From Kaistella chaponensis (GTDB lineage Bacteria; Bacteroidota; Bacteroidia; Flavobacteriales; Weeksellaceae): 64,000 nt of DNA. Shown here one piece after another: positions 9,270 to 18,267 of this stretch (its first letter is position 1; each line of letters starts with the position of its first letter). The translations under genes and the position numbers were made by a program. The DNA is taken from contig NZ_FTOI01000009.1 in the NCBI RefSeq assembly GCF_900156725.1, positions 62,001 through 126,000 on the forward strand, written 5' to 3'. The notes beneath the pieces were generated by a model. That model saw only the letters and a program-made list of their open reading frames with translations, was not told the DNA's origin and did no database searches.

Positions 9270-9317
9270 ATTTTATAATGAGTTAAGTTGATAAGTCGAT
9301 AATTTGAAAATTTACAA

Positions 9318-9860
9318 TTATTTTCTTTTGTTGACGAGTTTCACAGTGGTCATTATCAACAAGACCAAAACGAAAAACCCTACAATTAATTGCCACCAAT
9401 ATTCGATAATTGAAGACTTTAGAATCACCGTAAAAACCACTAAAAATAAGAGGAAAGTGGCAATCTCATTCGCTTGACGAAGTTTGATGTTTTTGATGGG
9501 AAGTACATTGCCTTCTAGTTTTTTGATCTGTAAAACTTTTTTCCAACACCAATAATGATACATAGCGAGACCCAATAAAAAAGTAAGTTTCAAATGAAAC
9601 CAAGGCGTTTTCATTAAGCCATCATTCAGAAAAATCAAGGTGAGACCAGTTCCCAGCATAATGATTCCTGCAGGTACAGTAATGATGTTCCATAATCTTC
9701 TGGCCATAAAAACATATTGTTCGCGAAGAATATTTCTTTTGGTTTCCTCAAATTCATCGGTATCTTTATAATACACGAAGAGCCGAACCAAGTAAAAGAT
9801 TCCGGCAAAATAACTGACCATAAAAATGATATGAACGGCTTTGAGAATGGTATAAAGCAT
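9318..9860 (-). CDS. hemJ: HemJ-type protoporphyrinogen oxidase (CopD/UPF0093 family)
   Basis: A 180-residue protein with four or five membrane helices. It has the conserved histidine near the start (ILKAVHIIFMVSYFAGIFYLVRLFVY) and the central REQYVFMARRLWNIITVPAGI and HLKLTFLLGLAMYHYW blocks seen in HemJ. The enzyme oxidises protoporphyrinogen IX to protoporphyrin IX in heme synthesis at the inner membrane. It is the first gene of a minus-strand run with gldF and gldG, which have no obvious functional link to heme. Confidence 0.85.
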   Translation of the reverse strand: MLYTILKAVHIIFMVSYFAGIFYLVRLFVYYKDTDEFEETKRNILREQYVFMARRLWNIITVPAGIIMLGTGLTLIFLNDGLMKTPWFHLKLTFLLGLAMYHYWCWKKVLQIKKLEGNVLPIKNIKLRQANEIATFLLFLVVFTVILKSSIIEYWWQLIVGFFVLVLLIMTTVKLVNKRK

Positions 9861-10014
9861 CTGAAAAATTTAGGCACAAAGATAAAAATTAAACGCTTAC
9901 AACAGGTGATAGTTTTCTCTTCTGTTCCGAAAGAATTTTTGAATTGAGCTAATTGTTGCTGTCTTCTGTAATTTTTACTTATTTTGTAAAATAATAAAAT
10001 TTAGTTTAATAATT

Positions 10015-12171
10015 ATGAAAAGATTTTTCCCATTTTGTTTCACATTGGCATTTTTTGCTCTCGGATATTCGCAGAGTTTAAAGCTGGTTGCTGAAAAAGT
10101 GAGCAACGCTCACGCTGCAAATAAAACCTTTGCACCTTACAATTTCTTCACCGTAGATCCTTCTGTACAAAAGCAAAGTCTTTACAAAGATGCTGCTGAT
10201 GGAATTACCGTAATGAAATTAAATAAGAATGAAATTCAAAGAATTAATTCTGAAAGACCAGAAGCATTAGAAATGAATTTTCCCTTCGAAGGAAGAAATA
10301 TTACACTTGAATTGGTGAAGAATAATTTTTTCACACAAGATTTCAAAGTGAATACCGACAAAGGATTTGTGAATTATACTCCTGGAGTTTATTACCAAGG
10401 AATTGTGAAAGGGGACGATAAATCGATTGTTGCAATCAGTTTCTTCAATGATAATGTGATTGGGGTAACTTCTATTGAAGATATCGGAAATATCGTCATC
10501 GGAAAAGCGAAAAATTCTGACGATTTTGTTTCGTATAACGATGTTAATCTTAAAGGAGTTAATCCTTTTTCTTGTGGTAGCGACGAATTGCTAGAAAATC
10601 AAAACACGGCGATTCCTTCTTACAATCCAAAAACCATGACTGCAAAGAAAACCGATAACTGCGTAAGAATTTATTACGAAGCTGGTTTCGGACCTTACAC
10701 TCAAAACGGTTCTAATACAACTACAACAACCAACTGGGTTACTGCAATGCATAATAATATTTCTACCCTTTATGCCAATGATGGAATTACAGTCGCTTTG
10801 AGCCAAGTTTTTGTTTGGACGACCACTGATCCTTTTACAGGAACACCTTCCGAAATTTTGAATCAGTTCCGAACTACGAGAACAACTTTCAACGGTGATG
10901 TCGCTCAGCTTTTAAGAAATCCTGCTACAACAAGTATTGCTTTTGTTAATGCGCTTTGTACAAGTTCTAAATATTCCTATTCTGGAGTAAATTTCGCGTA
11001 CAGCAATGTACCTACCTATTCTTGGAACATTGAAGCAATGACTCATGAAATTGGTCATAATTTAGGCTCTCCACATACGCACGATTGTTCTTGGAATGGC
11101 GATAATACCAGAATCGACGGTTGCGGACCCGCTTCAGGGAATGCAGGGAACGGAACTTGTGCTGCAGGAACACTACCAAGTGGTGGTGGAACAATCATGA
11201 GCTACTGTCACTTAGTTTCTAGTGTCGGAATTAATTTTACTAAAGGATTCGGTCCACAACCAGGAGCATTAATTAGAAATACCATCAATGCAAGAAGTTG
11301 CTTAGGAACAGACTGCGTTACTTCCTGCGTGGTTTCTGTTACAGGTATGGCGCTTTCTAATCTTACAAAAACTTCAGTTACTGCAACTATTAGTGATGCA
11401 ACGGGCACAAGTTGGAAATACAGACTTGCCAAAATGGATGGTACCGTAATTTCTTCAGGTATTTCAACCAATAAGGTTTTGAATTTTACTGATTTAACAC
11501 AAGGTACTTATTATACCATCGCAGTAGGATCTTCTTGTTCAGCAGCTTTTGCTAGTGAACAACTTATTTTTACTGATGCAGATTGGTGTGGTGGAGTATT
11601 GTTTACCGATTCAGGCGGTGCGAATGCAAATTATGGCGACAGTCAGTCTTTTTCAAAAACGATTTACCCGGTGAATGCTTCAGATAAAGTGAAACTTACT
11701 TTTTCCCAGTTTGATGTTGATGCAGGTGATTTTATGAATGTATATGATGGTCCAGGAATTGGATCACCACGATTTTCGAATGGTTCACAATTATCCGGAA
11801 CTACGATTCCAGGACCATTTCAGGCAACAAACGCAACAGGTGCGATAACTATTCGATTTATTTCGAATTCAAGCAGCACAAAAGCAGGTTGGAAAGCAAC
11901 AGTAGAATGTTTAAATTTAGCAACTGGCGAAAATGCACTTGTAAACTCCCTGAATATTTCCAGTACGGCAGTGAAAGGTGTTTTTGCAATGACTTCTAAA
12001 GATAAAATCCTTTCCTATAAAGTATTTGATGCTTCCGGGAAATTGGTTAAGAATAGCAATCAGCTCAACAGTTCTGAAGAAAAATTAAATCTTGCCAATT
12101 ATCCTGTTGGAACTTACGTGGTAAGTGTTACTACTACAAAAGAAACAACAACGAAAAAGATTATCAGATAA
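10015..12171 (+). CDS. Secreted reprolysin-like (M12B-type) metalloprotease with CUB and T9SS sorting domains
   Basis: A 718-residue secreted protein: signal peptide to about residue 19 (FALGYSQ), a propeptide-like region, and a metzincin zinc site HEIGHNLGSPH at residues 344-354 with a downstream GTIMSYCH Met-turn. These are followed by a fibronectin-III-like segment (about 440-515), a CUB-like domain (about 525-635, WCGGVLFTDSGG to GWKATVECL) and a C-terminal sorting domain (SYKVFDASGKLV ... TTKKIIR). The last domain predicts export by the type IX system and cell-surface or medium location. It is monocistronic, with its own terminator. Confidence 0.9.
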   Translation: MKRFFPFCFTLAFFALGYSQSLKLVAEKVSNAHAANKTFAPYNFFTVDPSVQKQSLYKDAADGITVMKLNKNEIQRINSERPEALEMNFPFEGRNITLELVKNNFFTQDFKVNTDKGFVNYTPGVYYQGIVKGDDKSIVAISFFNDNVIGVTSIEDIGNIVIGKAKNSDDFVSYNDVNLKGVNPFSCGSDELLENQNTAIPSYNPKTMTAKKTDNCVRIYYEAGFGPYTQNGSNTTTTTNWVTAMHNNISTLYANDGITVALSQVFVWTTTDPFTGTPSEILNQFRTTRTTFNGDVAQLLRNPATTSIAFVNALCTSSKYSYSGVNFAYSNVPTYSWNIEAMTHEIGHNLGSPHTHDCSWNGDNTRIDGCGPASGNAGNGTCAAGTLPSGGGTIMSYCHLVSSVGINFTKGFGPQPGALIRNTINARSCLGTDCVTSCVVSVTGMALSNLTKTSVTATISDATGTSWKYRLAKMDGTVISSGISTNKVLNFTDLTQGTYYTIAVGSSCSAAFASEQLIFTDADWCGGVLFTDSGGANANYGDSQSFSKTIYPVNASDKVKLTFSQFDVDAGDFMNVYDGPGIGSPRFSNGSQLSGTTIPGPFQATNATGAITIRFISNSSSTKAGWKATVECLNLATGENALVNSLNISSTAVKGVFAMTSKDKILSYKVFDASGKLVKNSNQLNSSEEKLNLANYPVGTYVVSVTTTKETTTKKIIR

Positions 12172-12190
12172 TCAAATCTTAAGATATAGA

Positions 12191-12227
12191 AATAGCCGGC
12201 TCTTTTTACAGTCGGCTATTTTTTTTA
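12191..12227 (+). terminator. Terminator after the M12B-type protease gene
   Basis: AATAGCCG and CGGCTATT arms enclose a short GC/AG-extended loop and are followed by eight T residues. On the minus strand the A-run is on the other side, so it may serve the convergent gene as well. Confidence 0.8.
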
Positions 12228-12243
12228 AAGTCAAATATATTGA

Positions 12244-13071
12244 TTATTGAAATTCGACGTAGATTTTTTCGCCCACCTTCAAACCAAACAATGTTTTTGC
12301 ACCATTGTGTTCATTGCCTTTGTAAATCGTGAGTTCCAGCAAACCGGCATCGTTAAAAATCGCCGCAGATTTGCCGTGATATTCATGCTCGTTTTTCCAG
12401 TCGCTTACAAAATCGGTGTATTGATTGTAAATTTTTGAAAGCGCTAAATTTCTAAATTTAATGATGAAGTTTTCTAATACAATATTGTTCTTTTCAAAGA
12501 ATTTTTTACTGATATTCGAAACCACATTTCCAAAATTATCAATATACATAATTTCACCAATAATCATCTTTTCACTATCGCTATAAACCGGTCGTGGAAA
12601 CGAAAGTTGACGTGGAGATTTGAATTTTCGCCCGATCACTTCTGGCAAACCACCATTGTGAAGATGAACCGCAACAGGCGCGAAAATATCAGTTGAAGTG
12701 AATCGTACTTCATCATCAAACCGATTGTTTAAGGTGATTTCGTAAATTCCTTCGGGTTTAATGTCATAAAAAATTAAACTCAGTAGTCCATTGTCTGCAG
12801 CGATAAAATAATGGCCATCGTTTTGGTAAAGAATACATTTTCGGTCTTTGCTGAAAAAACTGTCAACGGAAATAATATGAACCGTTCCTTTCGGAAAAAA
12901 TGAATAAGAATTTCTAATGATATATGCAGTCTGAAGTAAGTTATAAGCTTGAATTTGATGCGTAATATCGACGATTTTCACTTCCTCATTTAAGCTCAGA
13001 ATTTTACCTTTCACCGAAGCAACTCTGTGATCTATTAACCCGTAATCTGATGTAAAAGTGATAACCGCCAT
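12244..13071 (-). CDS. SAM hydroxide adenosyltransferase (DUF62 / chlorinase-fluorinase family)
   Basis: 275 residues of the duf62 family, which hydrolyses S-adenosylmethionine to adenosine and methionine. Recognisable features are the N-terminal ITFTSDYGLIDHRVASVKGKIL, the early DITHQI motif, FPKGTVHIISVD, and the central FAADNGLLSLIF. The C-terminal domain starts near residue 165 with GEIMYIDNFGNVVSNI. The family also includes fluorinases and chlorinases, but the halide-specific loop is not obvious here and hydrolase activity is the default. It is convergent with the upstream protease gene and divergent from the PhoH gene. Confidence 0.85.
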   Translation of the reverse strand: MAVITFTSDYGLIDHRVASVKGKILSLNEEVKIVDITHQIQAYNLLQTAYIIRNSYSFFPKGTVHIISVDSFFSKDRKCILYQNDGHYFIAADNGLLSLIFYDIKPEGIYEITLNNRFDDEVRFTSTDIFAPVAVHLHNGGLPEVIGRKFKSPRQLSFPRPVYSDSEKMIIGEIMYIDNFGNVVSNISKKFFEKNNIVLENFIIKFRNLALSKIYNQYTDFVSDWKNEHEYHGKSAAIFNDAGLLELTIYKGNEHNGAKTLFGLKVGEKIYVEFQ

Positions 13072-13201
13072 GAAAAAATTTAGAGGATTACAAATTTAGA
13101 CTAAAAAATAGGTTTCGAGCAACCATTGTGGAAAAGTAAAACCTTTTATTTCAAATAAAATTGATACATTTAATAAAAATTTTAACCCAAATAGACTGTG
13201 A

Positions 13202-14161
13202 ATGTTTGAATTAAATTATGAACTGAAAGACATCGATCCTAAAATATTTTATGGAGTCAATAACCAATTTTTTAACCTGCTGAAATCTATCTTTCCTACC
13301 CTGAAAATCACAGGAAGAGATCATTTCGTCTTTGCCCACGGAAATCAGGAGACGCTGGACTTTTTTCAAAAGAAATTAGATGACATTGTAAGTTTTATTT
13401 CCACCAATAATTCCATCACTTTAAAAGATTACGAAAGTATTCTGAAAATTAAAGATGATTCAGAGAAACAGCTCGTTTTTGATCAGGATATCATTGTAAA
13501 AGGAGTTCATGGAAAAGTCATTAAAGCCAAAACGACCAATCTGAAAAAACTCGTTAAAGCGTGTGATACAAAAGACATGGTTTTTGCGATCGGACCTGCG
13601 GGAACTGGAAAAACTTATACCAGTGTCGCTTTAGCGGTAAGAGCATTGCGAGATAAGGAAGTAAAAAGAATCATTTTAACCAGACCCGCCGTAGAAGCAG
13701 GGGAGAGTTTAGGATTTCTTCCGGGCGATCTGAAAGAGAAACTGGATCCGTATTTACAACCGTTATATGATGCACTCCGCGATATGATTCCTCATGAAAA
13801 GCTGGAAGGATTTATGGAGAAAAAAGTCATCGAAGTTGCGCCACTCGCATTTATGAGAGGTCGAACTTTAGATGAAGCGTTCGTTATTTTAGACGAAGCC
13901 CAGAATACCACGCACTCGCAAATGAAAATGTTTTTGACCAGAATGGGGATGAATGCGAAATTTATCATCACCGGAGATCCCAGTCAGGTTGATTTACCGA
14001 TGAGGCAGAAATCTGGTTTGCAAGAAGCGATGAGGATTTTAAAAGACGTAGATGAAATAGGTTTTGTCTATTTAACAGAAGAAGATGTAGTGCGGCATCC
14101 TATTGTAAGAAAAATTATTCAGTCTTACAGTAAAGAAGAGCAACGTTTGCGGGAAGAATGA
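13202..14161 (+). CDS. PhoH family ATPase (PhoH/YbeZ-like)
   Basis: A 319-residue cytoplasmic protein with a P-loop GPAGTGKT at residues 131-138 and Walker B FVILDEAQNTT near 229-239. It also has ITGDPSQVDLP and SGLQEAM, the sequence set of PhoH-like NTPases. Residues 1-110 carry a KH-like segment (LKITGRDHFVFAHG), as in YbeZ. YbeZ proteins act with YbeY in rRNA metabolism; here no ybeY is adjacent. The ATG is 3 nt after a TGA in the intergenic region and is the only good start. Confidence 0.9.
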   Translation: MFELNYELKDIDPKIFYGVNNQFFNLLKSIFPTLKITGRDHFVFAHGNQETLDFFQKKLDDIVSFISTNNSITLKDYESILKIKDDSEKQLVFDQDIIVKGVHGKVIKAKTTNLKKLVKACDTKDMVFAIGPAGTGKTYTSVALAVRALRDKEVKRIILTRPAVEAGESLGFLPGDLKEKLDPYLQPLYDALRDMIPHEKLEGFMEKKVIEVAPLAFMRGRTLDEAFVILDEAQNTTHSQMKMFLTRMGMNAKFIITGDPSQVDLPMRQKSGLQEAMRILKDVDEIGFVYLTEEDVVRHPIVRKIIQSYSKEEQRLREE

Positions 14162-14235
14162 TCCTTTAAAATACAGTAAATAATACTATAAAATCTTTTG
14201 TATAATAAAAATTTTACCATAAAAGTGTTAATTTT

Positions 14236-14265
14236 TTGTTAATTAAAAAAAATAGTATATATTTG
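14236..14265 (+). promoter_or_regulatory. Consensus Bacteroidota promoter of the first barrel gene
   Basis: TTG (14236-14238), 19 nt, then TATATTTG (14258-14265): an exact match to TTG-N19-TAnnTTTG, 26 nt before the start codon. Confidence 0.8.
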
Positions 14266-14291
14266 TTTTACTAATTTAAAAATCAAAAATT

Positions 14292-14843
14292 ATGAAAAAA
14301 GTATTGTTAGTTGGTGCTATTGCACTTTTCGGAGCGATGAATGCTCAAACGTTTGGATTAAAGGCAGGTATGAATGTTTCATCTGTGTCTGAAAGTGATA
14401 CAAAATCTAAAATAGGATTTTATGCAGGTGCTTTAATGAACGCACCAATTGCTACAAACTTTAGTATCCAGCCGGAGGTTTTATATAATTCAAAAGGATT
14501 TAAGTTTGACGGAGCTGACGTTACTGCTAATCTTGATTATATCTCTGTTCCAGTAATGTTTCAGTATAATGTTGTACCACAATTTTATTTAGAAGCAGGT
14601 CCTGAATTTAGTTTTTTAGTAAGTGCTAAAGCAAAAGGAGGTGGCGCAACGCTTGATATTAAAGATAATGTTAATAGTTTCGATCTAGGACTTGGTTTAG
14701 GTGCTGGTTATTACTTCATCCCAAGTGTAGGAATTAATGCAAGATTTGTTGCAGGTCTTACCAATGCAGATAAAACTGATGGTGGAACTTCAATAAGAAA
14801 CAATGTTTTCCAAATAGGATTAACTTACAAATTTACAAAATAG
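14292..14843 (+). CDS. Outer-membrane beta-barrel protein (porin family)
   Basis: 183 residues with a cleavable signal peptide (...FGAMNAQ|TFGLKAGMN) and the strand pattern of small PorT/OmpW-like barrels: FGLKAGMNVS, the FSIQPEVLYNSKGFKF hairpin, FYLEAGPEFSFL and a final aromatic strand FQIGLTYKFTK. The function is unknown. It is the first of three tandem monocistronic barrel genes, each with its own promoter and most with a terminator. The strong promoter suggests an abundant protein. Confidence 0.82.
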   Translation: MKKVLLVGAIALFGAMNAQTFGLKAGMNVSSVSESDTKSKIGFYAGALMNAPIATNFSIQPEVLYNSKGFKFDGADVTANLDYISVPVMFQYNVVPQFYLEAGPEFSFLVSAKAKGGGATLDIKDNVNSFDLGLGLGAGYYFIPSVGINARFVAGLTNADKTDGGTSIRNNVFQIGLTYKFTK

Positions 14844-14861
14844 TATATTATAATAAATACA

Positions 14862-14890
14862 AAAAATCCCGCATACAGCGGGATTTTTTG
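14862..14890 (+). terminator. Terminator of the first barrel gene
   Basis: AAAATCCCGC and GCGGGATTTT arms with a 5-nt loop and a T-run. Confidence 0.85.
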
Positions 14891-14940
14891 ATATGATTTA
14901 TCTCATTAAAGATCGTGGTGGGGTTTATCAGGTTTAGTTT

Positions 14941-14948
14941 TAGCTTTG
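14941..14948 (+). promoter_or_regulatory. -7 box of the second barrel gene
   Basis: TAGCTTTG matches TAnnTTTG, 19 nt before the ATG. No exact TTG is found at the -33 position; TGG occupies it. Confidence 0.6.
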
Positions 14949-14967
14949 CACCACTAAAATTTTAAAC

Positions 14968-15561
14968 ATGAAAAAATTAATGTTAGTTGGTGCTGTAGCA
15001 CTTTTTACAGCGGTAAACGCACAGGAAACTTCAACTGAAGGTTTTGCACAGGGTAATACTTTTATTACAGGTGCAGTAGGATTTAATTCAGTGAAAACTG
15101 GTAACGTTAAAGAAAACAATTTTACAATTTCTCCAAGTGTTGGTTACTTTGTAACTCCTAACGTTGCATTAGGTGCAAGAGTAGGTTACAATAATGGTAC
15201 AGAGGATAACGGAGTTGTTAAATCTACATTAGATACTTTTACTGCAGGTGTATTCGGTAGATATTACTGGATGCCAGCTTCTAAATTCTCCATCTTTGCT
15301 GAGTTAGGTGTTGATTATGCTACTGCTTCTTATGATAACGGTATTGCTGGTTCTACAAAAGCAAAAGTTAATGGTTTTGGTGCTGAATTTGCTCCAGGAA
15401 TTAGCTATTTCCTTACAAACCATTTTGCTTTAGAAGCTAAAGCGGGAGTTCTTGGTTATAACTCTGTTAAACCAGATGTAACTGGTGCTGAGTCTACTGA
15501 TAGCTTTAACATCGGTGTAAACCTAAACGATATTAAATTGGGATTAGTTTACAAATTCTAA
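14968..15561 (+). CDS. Outer-membrane beta-barrel protein
   Basis: 197 residues: signal peptide ending VNAQ (about residue 19) and alternating beta strands such as TFITGAVGFNSVKTGN, ISPSVGYFVTPNVALGARVGYN and FAAELGV-like hairpins, ending in IKLGLVYKF. It has the architecture of an OmpA-like or OmpW-like eight-stranded barrel without a periplasmic domain. Its signal peptide is almost the same as in the genes on both sides, while the barrel differs. Codon use (GTT/GGT/GCT-rich) suggests high expression. The function is unknown. Confidence 0.82.
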   Translation: MKKLMLVGAVALFTAVNAQETSTEGFAQGNTFITGAVGFNSVKTGNVKENNFTISPSVGYFVTPNVALGARVGYNNGTEDNGVVKSTLDTFTAGVFGRYYWMPASKFSIFAELGVDYATASYDNGIAGSTKAKVNGFGAEFAPGISYFLTNHFALEAKAGVLGYNSVKPDVTGAESTDSFNIGVNLNDIKLGLVYKF

Positions 15562-15584
15562 TTATCGTATTATTTACATACAGG

Positions 15585-15614
15585 ATCCCGGGTCGAAAGA
15601 TTCGGGATTTTTTA
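15585..15614 (+). terminator. Terminator of the second barrel gene
   Basis: ATCCCG (15585-15590) and CGGGAT (15603-15608) pair and are followed by TTTTTT. Confidence 0.75.
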
Positions 15615-15688
15615 TGAGGTGCATTTAATTACAATTCACTTTGATTTTTTTCTTATTTTCATCATGTTTTTTTGTGATAAATATCATG

Positions 15689-15718
15689 TTGTAATAATAT
15701 TGATAAAATGTATTTTTG
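15689..15718 (+). promoter_or_regulatory. Consensus Bacteroidota promoter of the third barrel gene
   Basis: TTG (15689-15691), 19 nt, then TATTTTTG (15711-15718), 19 nt before the start codon: an exact consensus match. Confidence 0.8.
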
Positions 15719-15737
15719 CGTTTAAATTTAAAAAATT

Positions 15738-16445
15738 ATGAAAAAAGTATTACTTATTGGTGCTATTGCACTTTTCGGAGCTTTAAATGCTCAACAAACA
15801 AAATTTGGTTTGAAAGCTGGATATGCTCTCTCTAACATTGTGTCGCAAGAGTTGGAAGAAAGCTTGGAAGACGAGTTTGGTGGTAGTAGCAATAACAACT
15901 CTAAATCGGGTTATTTTATTGGTGCTTTTGTAGAGCATAAACTAAATGATAAATTTGCTATCCAAGGAGAAGCTCAATATGCAAATCTTGGTGGACAATT
16001 TGAGGTAAAATATGATGAAACTGCGGGAGGATTAAACATCAAATTTACACTTCAGGATAAATTAAATTTTAATCAAATTCTTATTCCCATTTCTGCTAAG
16101 TATTTTGTTATACCACAATTAGCAATATACGGAGGTCCTTCTGTTGCATTTAATGCAGGTTATAAATCTGAATTAAAATTTAAAGATCATAATATTCCTT
16201 CAGAATTTATGGGGGAAATTAATCAGGAACTTTCAGCTTTGGAAAAAGAACAAGATGATCTACTTAAAGAAAGTCTTAAATCAACTGCTTTCAACATTTT
16301 CTTTGGTGGTGAATATACTTTTTACAAAGGATTATCTGTAGATGCAAGATACACTGTTGGTTTGACAAATTATATTAAAGACCCCGTTGATGGTGAAGAA
16401 TTAAAAATGAATTATCTTCAAGTTGGTTTAGGGTATAAATTCTAA
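15738..16445 (+). CDS. Outer-membrane beta-barrel protein (PorT-like)
   Basis: 235 residues: signal peptide ending LNAQ, then FGLKAGYALSNI, GYFIGAFVEHKLNDKFAIQ, a long acidic loop (KFKDHNIPSEFMGEINQELSA and a KEQDDLLKES stretch), and a final strand MNYLQVGLGYKF. It is related to the first of the three tandem barrels in signal peptide and opening strand, and is longer by an extracellular-type loop at about residues 145-185. The function is unknown. It is convergent with ffh across a shared terminator. Confidence 0.8.
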   Translation: MKKVLLIGAIALFGALNAQQTKFGLKAGYALSNIVSQELEESLEDEFGGSSNNNSKSGYFIGAFVEHKLNDKFAIQGEAQYANLGGQFEVKYDETAGGLNIKFTLQDKLNFNQILIPISAKYFVIPQLAIYGGPSVAFNAGYKSELKFKDHNIPSEFMGEINQELSALEKEQDDLLKESLKSTAFNIFFGGEYTFYKGLSVDARYTVGLTNYIKDPVDGEELKMNYLQVGLGYKF

Positions 16446-16464
16446 AAATTTATTTCATAAAACG

Positions 16465-16494
16465 AAGGCGCTTCAAATTATTTTGCAGCGCCTT
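16465..16494. terminator. Bidirectional terminator between barrel gene 3 and ffh
   Basis: AAGGCGCT and AGCGCCTT form a perfect 8-bp stem, extended by an AC/GT pair, with T-rich sequence on both sides. It can end both convergent transcripts. Confidence 0.75.
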
Positions 16495-16515
16495 TGTATT
16501 TTTCTTATTTAGTCT

Positions 16516-17883
16516 TTACTTTCCAAACAAATTGCCGCCCATTCCAGGCATTTTCGGCATTCCTTTGCTCATCATTTCCATCATTTGCTTTCCTTGTGGT
16601 CCTTGCATCATTTTCATCATTTTACCCATTTGATCAAACTGTTTCATCAATGCGTTTAAATCCTCGATTTTTCTTCCTGCACCTCTTGCAATTCTGTTTT
16701 TTCTTTGCGTATTGATAATGGAAGGTCTTCTTCTTTCTTCTGGTGTCATCGAGTGAATCATCGCTTCGATATGTTTGAAGGCATCATCTTGAATATCAAC
16801 ATCTTTAATAGCTTTTCCAACTCCCGGAATCATTCCCATCAAATCTTTCATGTTCCCCATTTTTTTGAGCTGATTGATCTGCTTTAAGAAATCATCGAAA
16901 CCAAATTCATTTTTGGCAATTTTTTTATGAAGTTTTTTTGCTTCCTCTTCGTCAAATTGTTCCTGAGCTCTTTCAACCAAGGAAACAACATCTCCCATTC
17001 CTAGAATACGATCTGCCATTCTTTCCGGATAGAAAATATCAAGCGCTTCCATTTTTTCTCCTGTGGAAATAAACTTGATCGGTTTTTCAACAACAGAACG
17101 AATCGTTAATGCAGCTCCACCTCGAGTATCACCATCTAATTTCGTCAGCACAACTCCATCAAAATTCAAAGCTTCATTAAAGGCTTTTGCAGTATTCACC
17201 GCATCTTGTCCCGTCATGGAATCTACTACGAACAAAGTTTCATTGGGTTTAATGAAATAGTGAACCGATTTTATCTCGTTCATCATCTGCTCATCAATCG
17301 CCAATCGACCTGCAGTATCTACAATCACAACATCGTTCCCATTCTCTTTTGCAAATTTTACCGCATTTTCGGCGATAGAAGAAGGATTTAGCGCACCTTC
17401 TTCAGTATAAACAGGAATACCAACTTGTTCTCCTAAAATTTTCAACTGCTGAATTGCTGCAGGTCTGTAAACGTCACAGGCAACCAACAATGGTTTTTTA
17501 TTTTTCTTTTGCTTTAAAAAATTGGCCAGTTTTCCAGAGAAAGTAGTCTTACCCGAACCTTGAAGTCCCGCGATCAGAATAATGCTTGGTTTGCCAGAAA
17601 GATTTATTCCTTCGCTGGTTCCGCCCATTAATTCTACGAGTTCATCATGAACAATCTTCGTCATCAATTGTCCAGGCGTCAAACTTGTCAAAACATTTTG
17701 TCCTAAAGCTTTATCCTGAACTCTTTTGGTTAAATCTTTGGCAATTTTGTAATTTACATCGGCATCAACCAATGCACGGCGAATTTCTTTTACCGTTTCT
17801 GCAACGTTGATTTCCGAGATTTTTCCGCGCCCGGAAATATTGTGAAGCGCTTTGTCTAATTTATCTTGTAAACTGTTGAACAT
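16516..17883 (-). CDS. ffh: Signal recognition particle protein Ffh
   Basis: 455 residues. The N-terminal helical bundle and the NG GTPase domain carry the P-loop GLQGSGKT (106-113), DTAGRLAID and TKLDGDTRGG. The C-terminal M domain is methionine-rich (MKQFDQMGKMMKMMQGPQGK to the end) and binds signal peptides and 4.5S RNA. Ffh targets ribosomes with hydrophobic nascent chains to FtsY at the inner membrane. It is transcribed from a divergent promoter region shared with the atp operon. Confidence 0.96.
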   Translation of the reverse strand: MFNSLQDKLDKALHNISGRGKISEINVAETVKEIRRALVDADVNYKIAKDLTKRVQDKALGQNVLTSLTPGQLMTKIVHDELVELMGGTSEGINLSGKPSIILIAGLQGSGKTTFSGKLANFLKQKKNKKPLLVACDVYRPAAIQQLKILGEQVGIPVYTEEGALNPSSIAENAVKFAKENGNDVVIVDTAGRLAIDEQMMNEIKSVHYFIKPNETLFVVDSMTGQDAVNTAKAFNEALNFDGVVLTKLDGDTRGGAALTIRSVVEKPIKFISTGEKMEALDIFYPERMADRILGMGDVVSLVERAQEQFDEEEAKKLHKKIAKNEFGFDDFLKQINQLKKMGNMKDLMGMIPGVGKAIKDVDIQDDAFKHIEAMIHSMTPEERRRPSIINTQRKNRIARGAGRKIEDLNALMKQFDQMGKMMKMMQGPQGKQMMEMMSKGMPKMPGMGGNLFGK

Positions 17884-17903
17884 TGTTTTTTATTTAAGAT
17901 GCG

Positions 17904-17911
17904 CAAAAATA
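17904..17911 (-). promoter_or_regulatory. -7 box of ffh
   Basis: TATTTTTG on the minus strand, 20 nt before the ffh ATG, matches TAnnTTTG. Confidence 0.6.
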
Positions 17912-17964
17912 CAGAAATTTGATGAATTTTAAAATTCTAAATTTTTCTATTGTCTTATAATCAT

Positions 17965-17972
17965 TAGATTTG
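17965..17972 (+). promoter_or_regulatory. -7 box of the atp operon
   Basis: TAGATTTG matches TAnnTTTG and lies 16 nt before the first atp gene. The -33 TTG is not well placed. Confidence 0.55.
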
Positions 17973-17988
17973 CAAAAATGTAAACAAG

Positions 17989-18267
17989 ATGTCCGACGAA
18001 AAATCCACCGAAGACCAGTTCAGCAACAAAGACAAAGAAAATTTCGAAATGAATGGTTTGCGGCAGTATGGTGTTTATTCAGCGATTGTTTTTCAGATGC
18101 TCGCCACGATGGGACTTGCTTTTTGGGGCGGCAAAAGAATTAATGATCATTTCGAAATTGAAAGAAATCTTTTGACTATTGCGATAGGTTTTTTGGGAAT
18201 GGGAATTGCCTTTTATAATCTTCTTCATCAGCTAAAAAATATTCAGAATAATGAAAATAAAAAGTAA
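17989..18267 (+). CDS. atpZ: AtpZ/AtpI-type ATP synthase accessory protein
   Basis: A 92-residue protein with an acidic hydrophilic start and two hydrophobic helices (AIVFQMLATMGLAFWGGKRINDHF and LLTIAIGFLGMGIAFYNLLHQL), the layout of the AtpZ/AtpI family. These proteins help assemble the c-ring or handle Mg2+/Ca2+ next to the F-type ATPase. It is the first gene of the atp operon and overlaps the next gene by 17 nt, indicating translational coupling. Confidence 0.8.
   Translation: MSDEKSTEDQFSNKDKENFEMNGLRQYGVYSAIVFQMLATMGLAFWGGKRINDHFEIERNLLTIAIGFLGMGIAFYNLLHQLKNIQNNENKK

Noticed and set aside
9635..9877. 80-codon minus-strand frame overlapping hemJ
   Set aside because: It is in another frame of the same strand inside hemJ, which is itself well supported by family motifs.
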